This document shows, in pieces, positions 1 through 7,928 of a DNA stretch of 64,000 nt. The notes below the pieces were generated by a model. It worked only from the letters and a program-made list of their open reading frames with translations. It ran no database searches and was not told where the DNA came from. The position numbers and the translations under genes were made by a program. How positions within the stretch are numbered: position 1 is the first letter of the stretch; each line of letters starts with the position of its first letter. Source of the stretch: Saprospiraceae bacterium (GTDB taxonomy: Bacteria; Bacteroidota; Bacteroidia; Chitinophagales; Saprospiraceae); NCBI GenBank assembly GCA_020628645.1, contig JAHDES010000009.1:57984-121983 (forward strand), in the 5' to 3' direction.

Positions 1-756
1 ATTGACCAAAAAATAAAAAGGTACAATTGCATAAAACAGTAAACTCATCATTCCTATTCCATCATGTAAAGGATGCTCGGGTAAGATATGAAAGATGATA
101 AGTGCCAATAAACGAGTAAAATTTCCAACAATCGCCAAGAACAACATGAATAACAAACCCAAACAAATTTCCCAAAATCGAAACGATTGATTTGTTTTAT
201 GTTCAAAATAGGCAAAAACAATCAGTGCAATCACCAAACTAGTAATCAACATATTCAAGCCCATACAAGCAGGATCTACCGAAAAAGATTGCCCATTCAT
301 CCATATCACATTTCCTTCTGCGACTACATCCATTCCAATGAATTGAAGTGCTTGCGTTGCCCACTCACTCAAACGCAACCGAATAGGAAAACTCCAAATA
401 TAACTCACATTCCCAACGACAGGCGAACATACCACAAGCAGAAAAAAAGGCAACCAATTTAATTGTCCTCTACTTCTTTCAAGCACCCAAAGACATAAAA
501 AGCCTAATCCAAAATAATACAGACTATTACTTTTGTAAAAAAGGAGTACACCCAAAGCCACTAAACTCAATCCGCCATAAAATGACAACTTTGGGGCATC
601 CATTATTCGCAATACATAAGGCAAAGACAGCAGTCCCAAGATCAAAGAAAACGGAAAATATAAGTTGTCATAATTGAAATAAGCAAATATCCCTAAAGGA
701 ATAAGCAGTAGTCCTCCCAGTAAAAAATGGTTGTTTATGGAAGTTCTTTTTTCCAT
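1..756 (-). CDS. xrtN: Exosortase N (XrtN), 3' end cut by window edge
   Basis: Reading the minus strand from the ATG at 756 gives 252 codons open to the window edge, so the C-terminus is missing. The protein is almost entirely hydrophobic with about seven or eight membrane segments. The exosortase catalytic residues are visible: Cys164 in SVDPACMGLN, Arg215 in GNFTRLLAL and His231 in EHPLHDGIGM. Exosortases are inner-membrane transpeptidase-like proteins that cleave and process substrates carrying a PEP-CTERM-like tail. The next gene upstream in the same operon (stop codon 2 bases before this start) encodes a VIT-domain protein with a PEP-like C-terminal signal, which is the known arrangement of the Bacteroidota exosortase N system. 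Assignment to the N subfamily rests mainly on this context. Translation is probably coupled to the upstream gene. Confidence 0.88.
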   Translation of the reverse strand, partial: MEKRTSINNHFLLGGLLLIPLGIFAYFNYDNLYFPFSLILGLLSLPYVLRIMDAPKLSFYGGLSLVALGVLLFYKSNSLYYFGLGFLCLWVLERSRGQLNWLPFFLLVVCSPVVGNVSYIWSFPIRLRLSEWATQALQFIGMDVVAEGNVIWMNGQSFSVDPACMGLNMLITSLVIALIVFAYFEHKTNQSFRFWEICLGLLFMLFLAIVGNFTRLLALIIFHILPEHPLHDGIGMMSLLFYAIVPFYFLVN

Positions 757-758
757 AT

Positions 759-3293
759 TTAGGCATTTTGTAATTGCAATCTTCGACGCCAAGTTAAATA
801 CCCCAAAATACTAGCAACCAAAATAATCAACAACCACTCATGGGGCTCAGGAACTGAACCTGCATCATTCATAGAAGCATTTTGAAGGCTATTTTTACTC
901 TTTTTCAAATCAAAACGATCATAATCTGCCTGACTTTCAAGTACCAACATACTCGAAATCGGAGTGACGACGTACGCTTCTTCTGCTTCACGAATCCATT
1001 CATGCTCCCGCTCTTTTTTATTGAAATAGTCTTTTCCAATTTTTCTCATCAAGGCATTATAGGAAAACAATCGCATCAAGTGATCGGGTGCGGTAACTTG
1101 AGTTGTTGCATTATAGGGAATTTCTTGAATGTAGACCTTTGCATATTGATTGGCTACCGCAGATGTCGTCTCCGCAAGAGCAGGAAATTCATCTTTTTGA
1201 ATCAAATTGGCTATTGAGACAGCTTCTTTATTTTCTAACTGTATGCATCGCAATTCTTTTAGCGATTTCAAATAAGGGCTGATTTCTGTAGTTAAGTTAA
1301 AAACTCGAATGGGATCATTTTGTGCTTGAAAAAAGGAACTCAAGTCTTTTAGAAAGGGGCTTTTTTCTAAATCATCTAAAGTAGGCGTTAACTGACTATA
1401 TTTTGAAATGACAATCGCTTTATTTGGCGCATCTATTTTATGAAATGGAAATAAAGTGAAATTTTTCGTTTGTAAATAATCCACCAAATCATCTTTATTC
1501 GTAGCCGTCAGACGTTCTAATTTATAGGTATAAACATAAAGTTCATGATCCAGTTGTAAGGCATTCCAAAGGGAAGTGATCTCACGAGAAGACCAAGCGC
1601 GATTGATATCCAGATAGATTTTGGTAGCATCTATTTTTTCAACATTATTTTGTAATTCTTTAAGTTGGAAACTTCGTTCATTAAAACTAAAAACACCCTC
1701 CGATAAAGGAGGTGCATCACATCGTAAAGTCCAACGCGAATCATATTTTCCAGTATAAGAATAGCTATTTCCTTCTTGGCTAAATGAAAAAGGCGTTTCT
1801 AATTTCGTAAATGAACCATTGATAATGACATTAATACTTTCATGGGCATTTTTATAATAGGGGCCTTCAAAATCAATATTTTCATACACCAATTCTTCTC
1901 CCTCCAAGCGCATGGGCGTGCTTACCCCAATTTTAAATTGACGATCTTCATCAGGCGTACAAGGAAAAATACGAACCGTGACTCGATTGCCTTCTTGCCA
2001 ATGCAACAACAATGGATCGCGTCGTTCTCGTCCTACAATTCTTGCATAAGCAGAATCAGCTTTTTGCTTGGTGGTCAGATAAGCAGGCGATTCCTCTCCA
2101 TTCACCCATAAAGAAGAAGAAGTCACTACCGACCCCTCGGGCAAATAAAAGGTATACAAGGCTTCTTGCTGTCGTTGCCAACGCTCTACTTGGCTATTCT
2201 TGATTTTAAACGTCTTTTCTGTATACGCAAGGCGATAATCTGGAAACAATTGAACATTGGTAACAATATCTGTAGTCGATAAATTATCACCGCTCCAAAA
2301 CTTCCGTTCTGTGGTGTGTCGTTCATCAAATAAGGCACGAAGTACTTGAATTTTATCCTCATTCTTCAAATCAATTTCTCCTGTTATGGAAGTAGCAAGT
2401 ACCACAAATGGATCATGCTTGATGCGTTCATTAATACGATTATCCATCGGAAAATCACTCCACGATAAATAATTTGCATCTGTGAATGTCAAGCCACTTT
2501 TGAGGGCGCGCTTGGTGATCCCATCTCGTTTTAAGTTTTGGCTCAGATGCACCCAATCTGGAAGCGAGGAATCATGTTGGGGTGAATTCGTGGTATGAAA
2601 ACTAGTTTCAATTTTATTTTGAACGCCTTGAAATCTGGTTGTGATGTATCCTAAAAAAAGTAAAGGTATTGCGACACCAATCGCTGTATATTTCCAATAA
2701 TTTGGTGATTGCAATAGAAAAATTCGGGAAATTTTAAAGAATACGGAGAAAAATAATAATGGAACAAAAGTATGCAATGATATTCCAAAAAACCAAAACG
2801 ATAAAAGCGTGATAGGATACAATGTTCCGACATAAAAATTCTCATACAAATGAAAACACATCCCCATTCCACTCACTAAAAGCACGATAGCATCCAACCA
2901 TTGGGGGCGTTTTTCTTCCCATAAAATATGAAGTACCAAAAATAAATTAGAAATCAACAAAAAAGCAACTACCCAATTGGTTGAGATTTGAAATACGGGT
3001 AGTGAGCGATTTAAGGCATAGGCACTCACATTTAACAACTGTAAGAGAATCACATTTCTACGAAAGCTATAAAATCCCCAAAAGCGATTGGTTTGTTCTT
3101 TTTTTTCAAAAACGACAATGATGAAATAAATGAAGGTCAGTAAATAACATACAAAAAAAGTAGCTCCAAATAGATCAAAATTGGTTTCATAGACATTCGC
3201 TGTTCCTGTAAAAATAGCCAGCGATAATGCCAACATAAAAAGTCCCGCTAAAGCTGTTCGGTCTTTGTTTAAAGTGGCAAGGATAGATTTCAT
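759..3293 (-). CDS. XrtN-system VIT domain protein with PEP-like C-terminal sorting signal
   Basis: This 844-residue protein has about six transmembrane helices in the first 230 residues and a soluble region containing a VIT (vault/inter-alpha-trypsin) domain at roughly residues 360-490, recognisable around WQRQQEALYTFYLPEGS and YARIVGRERRDPLL. The C-terminus is a tripartite sorting signal: PEPHEW at about 815-820, a hydrophobic helix, then RRR. That tail is the expected substrate of the exosortase encoded immediately downstream. Proteins of this kind are the one dedicated partner of exosortase N in Bacteroidota; their physiological role is unknown. The start at 3293 gives a short cytosolic N-terminus before the first helix. 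I see no von Willebrand domain with an intact MIDAS motif, although VIT and vWA domains often occur together. The dispersed repeat at 3334-3485 lies directly upstream. Confidence 0.85.
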   Translation of the reverse strand: MKSILATLNKDRTALAGLFMLALSLAIFTGTANVYETNFDLFGATFFVCYLLTFIYFIIVVFEKKEQTNRFWGFYSFRRNVILLQLLNVSAYALNRSLPVFQISTNWVVAFLLISNLFLVLHILWEEKRPQWLDAIVLLVSGMGMCFHLYENFYVGTLYPITLLSFWFFGISLHTFVPLLFFSVFFKISRIFLLQSPNYWKYTAIGVAIPLLFLGYITTRFQGVQNKIETSFHTTNSPQHDSSLPDWVHLSQNLKRDGITKRALKSGLTFTDANYLSWSDFPMDNRINERIKHDPFVVLATSITGEIDLKNEDKIQVLRALFDERHTTERKFWSGDNLSTTDIVTNVQLFPDYRLAYTEKTFKIKNSQVERWQRQQEALYTFYLPEGSVVTSSSLWVNGEESPAYLTTKQKADSAYARIVGRERRDPLLLHWQEGNRVTVRIFPCTPDEDRQFKIGVSTPMRLEGEELVYENIDFEGPYYKNAHESINVIINGSFTKLETPFSFSQEGNSYSYTGKYDSRWTLRCDAPPLSEGVFSFNERSFQLKELQNNVEKIDATKIYLDINRAWSSREITSLWNALQLDHELYVYTYKLERLTATNKDDLVDYLQTKNFTLFPFHKIDAPNKAIVISKYSQLTPTLDDLEKSPFLKDLSSFFQAQNDPIRVFNLTTEISPYLKSLKELRCIQLENKEAVSIANLIQKDEFPALAETTSAVANQYAKVYIQEIPYNATTQVTAPDHLMRLFSYNALMRKIGKDYFNKKEREHEWIREAEEAYVVTPISSMLVLESQADYDRFDLKKSKNSLQNASMNDAGSVPEPHEWLLIILVASILGYLTWRRRLQLQNA

Positions 3294-3333
3294 GGTTTTG
3301 TAGATTTTAAAAGTTTAAATAGACTTTGATTCT

Positions 3334-3485
3334 TTTTGACTAATACACTGTAATCGAAATAATTTTCAACTTCAATATGGTCTACACCAATTATAACGTC
3401 TTGAATTTCAAGGGAACATGTTCCCTTGGGGCAATCATGAAACTTAAACTAAGTTAGATTACATTGTACTAATGACGTAAGATTA
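3334..3485 (-). repeat. Dispersed repeat family 1, copy A (about 145 bp around a palindrome)
   Basis: Read on the minus strand, this intergenic stretch matches 27783-27925 on the plus strand at about 85 percent by eye, with a few small indels. Its centre is the perfect palindrome AAGGGAACATGTTCCCTT at about 3411-3428. The strongest block is the 3' part, where GTTGAAAATTATTTCGATTA is identical in both copies. It occupies most of the gap between the NACHT gene and the VIT gene. One minus frame is open for about 45 codons here, but copy B has a one-base deletion in that frame, so coding is not supported. The role is unknown; a mobile non-autonomous element or a repeated regulatory site are both possible. 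Confidence 0.85.
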
Positions 3486-3584
3486 TGCTTGCTTATTTTA
3501 GCAGTTCCAGAATTTAACAACTAAAAGTACTTTGCAATACAAAGTTAAAGTATAAAAAAGAGAAAAGCAAGAAAATAGTAACAA

Positions 3585-6497
3585 TCAATAGTTAAAAACT
3601 ACTACCCCTTTTTTCTTTAATTTTCTTATGATAGCATTATCAATTTTTTTATTAAAAAGAATAACTCGTTTTAAGCTAGGAAACTCAAGTAACATTTTGG
3701 AATTTTCCATCTTATTGTTAGAGTAATTATAAATTCTGAGAATTTCTAGATTTTTTAGTTGTTTCATAATATAGAAATCTATACCATCTGAGTAATAAAC
3801 ATTCATCCTTAATTCTTTTAAAGAATTAAATAAAGGTAACAATTCTGATACTCTTGGATAGTTATCTATTTCTAAAGATATAATATTATCTAATTGATTA
3901 ATTAATAAATTGTAATACATCCAAATCTTATGTCGACCACCATATTCTGATAAGTCTAATCTTTTAATATTAGAATATTTAAGTACTTCAAATAAGTAAT
4001 ACTTACCTGTTATGCCACTTGACAACTTTACACTATACAAATTTGGCAATACTTTTAATATCTCTTGAGGCATATTCCGATCAATAATTAAATTTTTATG
4101 ACTTAAAATTACTTTATCAACAAATAAATCTCTATCTGGACAATATTTAATGCCATCTAAAAGGGCATCTCGCACTGTATTAAAATAATTTCTTTTATTG
4201 TCAAATTCCATTAATATCTCCAATGCATTTTCAGTACCAATTAGGGCAAGAGTCCTAATAATTGCAACTTGCTCATTCGCTTTTAATTGCTGCTTATACT
4301 TAAGATATGGTAGTACCATTTCCCCTACAGTAGCTAATAATTTAGATTCAGACACTTTTTTAGGAGGCACTAATTTTTTTAAGCGCTTTTGTACTTCATT
4401 GATCGTTGCTGTTTCAACTTCGCGTGTTATATCCATACAACCTACCGCCAAAAGATGCAAATAGGCTCGCTCTTTTTTATTTTGATCCCCTTTTTCTAAT
4501 AATTTTTGAATAATTTCGTTTGCTTCATTTGTTCTAGCCAAACCACAAGCTAGCTGAATCACCTCTCGCCATTGATCATTCGTTGAATTTGTAATCAATA
4601 CGCCTGTATCTCCTTCTTCTATAGTGGCTTTGGCTGCAAGATATTCTTCAAAGGTACGATGTGGGAAATCAAGAGTTTGAATAGTAGGTTGTCGAAGTAT
4701 ACCTGAGCGTTCTACAAAGTAGCGTCGTATAGAAGTTCCGCTTGTGTTAGAAGGGATATTTTTTAGTCCCTTGGCACGTTTTTCAAGTCGTTCATCTGCT
4801 TTTTCGACTTCCACTTCCGACCAATTATTCCGTATCAACCAATAGGCAAGATCGGCTAAAAGGATTCGTTTATCAGGATCTTCTAGTTCAATATAATCCT
4901 CCATAGAAATTTTTCGTTCAACATCTCGACGGAAAAACATATTAATACAAGCTTCATACAGTTCCACGCGACCAGAAGGTAACTTAGTAGAACGATCCCG
5001 ATGCAAGGCACAAATCATCGCACATAAAAGAGGACTTGTAGCCAATTTTCGAAGATTCCTATTTGATTTGATGGTGTTTTTCAAAAGACTACTTAATTCA
5101 TCTAACTGCTCTAATTCTTCTACTTCTTTTTGTTGAAAAGATTCTTTAACTGCTTCATGCCAATGTTCTACGAACAACTCTATATCACGCGAACCCATTT
5201 CTTGCAAATCTGCATCCATAAATCCAAAATCAGCTAACCAAGCACTTTTAGCAGCATAAGGACGAGAAGTTACCACCCATTTATTGTTGGGGTATAGTTC
5301 ATCTATTTCTTTGATCCATTCTTTAATAGTTTCTCTTTTCTCTTCTACAATTTCATCTACACCATCCACTAAAATAATTCCTCTTCCTTCTTGTAATTGT
5401 TCTATTGTCCAATTTTCAGGTTTGGTATCATCAATAACTTTAGAAATTAAAGCAGTAAACTGTTTAGGTGTGGGCAATTCTTTATCAGAAAATTCTCTTA
5501 ATCGTATAAAAAAGGGAATGCACTGATTCCAAGCTGCTAGTTCTCCTTCCATTGCAAGAGATGCAGACATCACGGCTACCCATTGCATCAAGGTAGTCTT
5601 ACCAGAGCCAGCAGGTCCTCGAAGTAAAAGACGATTACTTTTTTGAAGCGCTTCATCAATAGAGAGATTTTCAATCAGATCATAGCTATCTTCTTCATCG
5701 GCAGATGATGTTTGTTGAGATTGATATTCAACAGATAGACTTACATAGGCTGTACTTAGTTTATATCGTCTACTCGTATCATTTAGGTCGACACCAAACA
5801 ACTGAAGTTTATCAAGTTTTCGGGTGACTGCTCTTCGATAATCAGATTCATATTTTTTTGCTTTTTCATCACCCGATTTATTATTCTCTTGAATACGTCG
5901 GACTTCCTCAAGGATTTGAGTGGCTAATTTTAATATAGCATCCTCTCTTTTTAGTACTTCCGCAAAACTTTTTTCAGTAAAATTTGGTAATAATCCAGCA
6001 ATTTCGGTCATGTATTGTGCCGCCTCTGACATGACACGTTGATACAGTTCCTCTTCTTGTAGTGTGAAGTTAATTCTAGGATTTTCTTCGTTTGGAAAGT
6101 CCGCAAAAGCCAATAATAATTGCTGGACTTTTGAGGGCTCCAAGTTATTATTGATTAGAATTTCGGGACTTAATTGTGTGAAATGGATCGCATGACCAGC
6201 TAATTCAGCGATTTCCTTTTGACGATCTAAAAGGATGATTTCATCATAAGCCGCAAAAGTAGGTAAGAGATTATCTGCTACTTTTTCACTTATTGTTTCA
6301 AATTGACGATTTCCGACTCGCTGTGCTATTACATCTTTGGTTTTCGAGGCAAACATTCCCGCAAAATTCTTTGCTATTTCTTTTTCAATCGTGTAGTCTT
6401 CTAACCAAATATTAATGACTCCTTTAGCAATACCACTTCCAATACCTGTAATCAAAACTTCTAATAGCATTCTTAGTTCGTTTTTGTTTATGTTCAA
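3585..6497 (-). CDS. NACHT NTPase with leucine-rich C-terminal region (bacterial NLR-like)
   Basis: This 970-residue protein is a STAND-class P-loop NTPase. The N-terminal 250 residues are mainly helical, with a glycine-rich hydrophobic start, and resemble the helical domains found before bacterial NACHT modules. The NACHT core follows: Walker A GPAGSGKT at 294-301, Walker B ILVDGVDE at about 375-382 with the extra acidic residues typical of NACHT, and the sensor motif VVTSRP at about 408-413. A helical winged region follows (SPLLCAMICALHR; FPHRTFEEYLAAK). The last 200 residues contain leucine-rich-repeat-like units (ISLEIDNYPRVSELLPLFNS, LKNLEILRIYN). In the family such proteins (bNACHT) include phage-defence sensors that kill or arrest the infected cell. 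No separate effector domain is recognisable, so the N-terminal domain is the candidate effector. No partner gene is adjacent. Antiphage function is inference. Confidence 0.85.
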   Translation of the reverse strand: MNINKNELRMLLEVLITGIGSGIAKGVINIWLEDYTIEKEIAKNFAGMFASKTKDVIAQRVGNRQFETISEKVADNLLPTFAAYDEIILLDRQKEIAELAGHAIHFTQLSPEILINNNLEPSKVQQLLLAFADFPNEENPRINFTLQEEELYQRVMSEAAQYMTEIAGLLPNFTEKSFAEVLKREDAILKLATQILEEVRRIQENNKSGDEKAKKYESDYRRAVTRKLDKLQLFGVDLNDTSRRYKLSTAYVSLSVEYQSQQTSSADEEDSYDLIENLSIDEALQKSNRLLLRGPAGSGKTTLMQWVAVMSASLAMEGELAAWNQCIPFFIRLREFSDKELPTPKQFTALISKVIDDTKPENWTIEQLQEGRGIILVDGVDEIVEEKRETIKEWIKEIDELYPNNKWVVTSRPYAAKSAWLADFGFMDADLQEMGSRDIELFVEHWHEAVKESFQQKEVEELEQLDELSSLLKNTIKSNRNLRKLATSPLLCAMICALHRDRSTKLPSGRVELYEACINMFFRRDVERKISMEDYIELEDPDKRILLADLAYWLIRNNWSEVEVEKADERLEKRAKGLKNIPSNTSGTSIRRYFVERSGILRQPTIQTLDFPHRTFEEYLAAKATIEEGDTGVLITNSTNDQWREVIQLACGLARTNEANEIIQKLLEKGDQNKKERAYLHLLAVGCMDITREVETATINEVQKRLKKLVPPKKVSESKLLATVGEMVLPYLKYKQQLKANEQVAIIRTLALIGTENALEILMEFDNKRNYFNTVRDALLDGIKYCPDRDLFVDKVILSHKNLIIDRNMPQEILKVLPNLYSVKLSSGITGKYYLFEVLKYSNIKRLDLSEYGGRHKIWMYYNLLINQLDNIISLEIDNYPRVSELLPLFNSLKELRMNVYYSDGIDFYIMKQLKNLEILRIYNYSNNKMENSKMLLEFPSLKRVILFNKKIDNAIIRKLKKKGVVVFNY

Positions 6498-6612
6498 GAA
6501 TGCTAAAATAACAAATATTTTTCAAAGAAATATTAGATTATGATTCAACAAGTGGCGGCTGACGAAAAGATAGTGTTTGACCGGAGGGAGTTTATCTTTT
6601 CTAGCATTTTTG

Positions 6613-6753
6613 TTTCCTTTTTTTGCAATGAAAAAAGGAAAAGCCCAGCCGGCTTTAGGCGAAAATTAGGTTTAACCTGAAGACATAAAACAAATACCAA
6701 ATGCAAGTTAAAAACTTGCGAATATATTAGTGGCGAAGTTAGGAAACTTCGCC
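6613..6753. repeat. Cluster of short hairpins in the NACHT/DUF6089 intergenic gap
   Basis: The 274-base gap 6498-6771 has no convincing gene. It holds three stem-loops: TTTCCTTTTTT/AAAAAAGGAAA at 6613-6641, GCAAGTT/AACTTGC at 6703-6719 (loop of 3), and GGCGAAGTT/AACTTCGCC at 6732-6753 (loop of 4). The last sits just downstream of the DUF6089 gene (minus strand) and may contribute to termination, but no clear U-tract follows it. The bases between the hairpins (GCCCAGCCGGCTTTAGGC) are richer in G and C than the surroundings, suggesting a mosaic interspersed element. Confidence 0.4.
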
Positions 6754-6771
6754 TATCATAAATTTTATTTA

Positions 6772-7632
6772 TTAAAACGTCGGACACCCACTCTTTCTTC
6801 CATTCTTTCGTCTTGCCCCCACTAATCCATTATCAGTAATATTATAGGATAAAGTGACCCCACTAATAAAATACCAGTCGTCATTATCTGCATTCCCACG
6901 TGGTCTACCTGTAGGTACACTTAATGGTTCTGTACCGAGGTATTCGCCTGATCGATTTCCTAATGCAGCGGCTAGTTCACCATTAGCTGCCAACAATTCA
7001 TTGTATTCCACATAAGTAGTACTTACATCATCTAAATAATCCGTAAAGGTTTTTCTAAATCCAACTTCAATTCCAATATTCCAATAATCATTAATGGCAT
7101 ATTTAACACCGAGACCAAAAGGAATGGCAATATCTATCAGTTTATATGGATCGGGGCGATCTGGCATCCCCTGCCCTTCTGTACCTAATGGCTGCAATTT
7201 GTTCCATTGATTATCATAAAAAGCTTCAGGATTATAGCGAAATGCATTAATACCTGCAAAAATATAAGGAGAAAAGACTCTTTCATAATTATAAGCTCGA
7301 TAGCCCAATATATTAAATTCGCCTGTTAATCCTGCTTCTAACATTCTGGATCGAAAACTCAAATTTCGTTGACGACGACCTTCAATTTCAGATTTTGCAT
7401 CATCGCCAGAAATTGTACCATAAAATACACTTAATCGTGCCGTAAAATAATTACCAAACCCATGTCGAACAAAACCACCAAAGGCTGCATGAGTTTGGCT
7501 TAAACTTGTACGAGCAGTTTCTGGAGCTAAATCACCTGTATAATTGGAAACTCCTACCATCAAACCAAGTTCTAATTGTGCTTGAGTGACAAAAGGTAGA
7601 CAAAACAAGCATAGGAAAAACAAATTGCGCAT
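6772..7632 (-). CDS. DUF6089 family outer-membrane beta-barrel protein
   Basis: The 286-residue product starts with a Sec signal peptide (MRNLFFLCLFCLPFVTQAQ, cleavage after QAQ). The mature part has alternating amphipathic strands such as YFTARLSVFYG, FSPYIFAGINAFRYNP and IDIAIPFGLGVKYAINDYWN, and ends in a WYFISGVTLSYNIT-type strand before a basic tail. This matches the Bacteroidota DUF6089 barrels, which have an outer-membrane-protein-like fold and are often annotated as porin-like or PorT/PorG-like; the specific role is unknown. The mature sequence opens with ELGLMVGVSNYTGDLAP, characteristic of this family. It is divergent from the protease gene at 7929 and is followed by the NACHT gene after a hairpin-rich gap. 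Confidence 0.8.
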   Translation of the reverse strand: MRNLFFLCLFCLPFVTQAQLELGLMVGVSNYTGDLAPETARTSLSQTHAAFGGFVRHGFGNYFTARLSVFYGTISGDDAKSEIEGRRQRNLSFRSRMLEAGLTGEFNILGYRAYNYERVFSPYIFAGINAFRYNPEAFYDNQWNKLQPLGTEGQGMPDRPDPYKLIDIAIPFGLGVKYAINDYWNIGIEVGFRKTFTDYLDDVSTTYVEYNELLAANGELAAALGNRSGEYLGTEPLSVPTGRPRGNADNDDWYFISGVTLSYNITDNGLVGARRKNGRKSGCPTF

Positions 7633-7878
7633 CTAATCAATTTTTAAAATGTCATTAAATTGGTGTAAAAGTACAAATGAACACAACATCTCTTTTACCA
7701 TGATATTTTCAATAGCTATTTCTATAGACGTTTTTTTATGTATTTAGATACTCTAGTTATATAAAATAACGTTTGTTTGGTCAAAAAACGTGTGACAAAA
7801 GTAACGCCAAATTGACTTTATTAAAAATCATCAAAAGAGATTTTAAAGCCATTATTACGGGATTCCTTACAATTCCGT

Positions 7879-7886
7879 TATTTTTG
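7879..7886 (+). promoter_or_regulatory. Bacteroidota -7 box (TATTTTTG) for the S8 protease
   Basis: TATTTTTG fits the TAnnTTTG consensus of the main Bacteroidota sigma factor. It would start transcription around 7893, leaving a leader of about 36 bases to the ATG at 7929. This argues against the in-frame ATG at 7773. No clear TTTG -33 box is visible. Confidence 0.5.
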
Positions 7887-7928
7887 ACAAAATTTAAAAA
7901 TTCAATTAATCAATTAAATAAAATTAAA

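Noticed and set aside
187..462. Plus-strand 91-codon open frame
   Set aside because: It is antisense to the exosortase N gene, whose catalytic motifs are unmistakable; the plus-strand product has no recognisable features.
6545..6787. Minus-strand 80-codon frame downstream of the DUF6089 gene
   Set aside because: It overlaps the hairpin cluster and the end of the DUF6089 gene, and the residues look like random translation of A/T-rich sequence.
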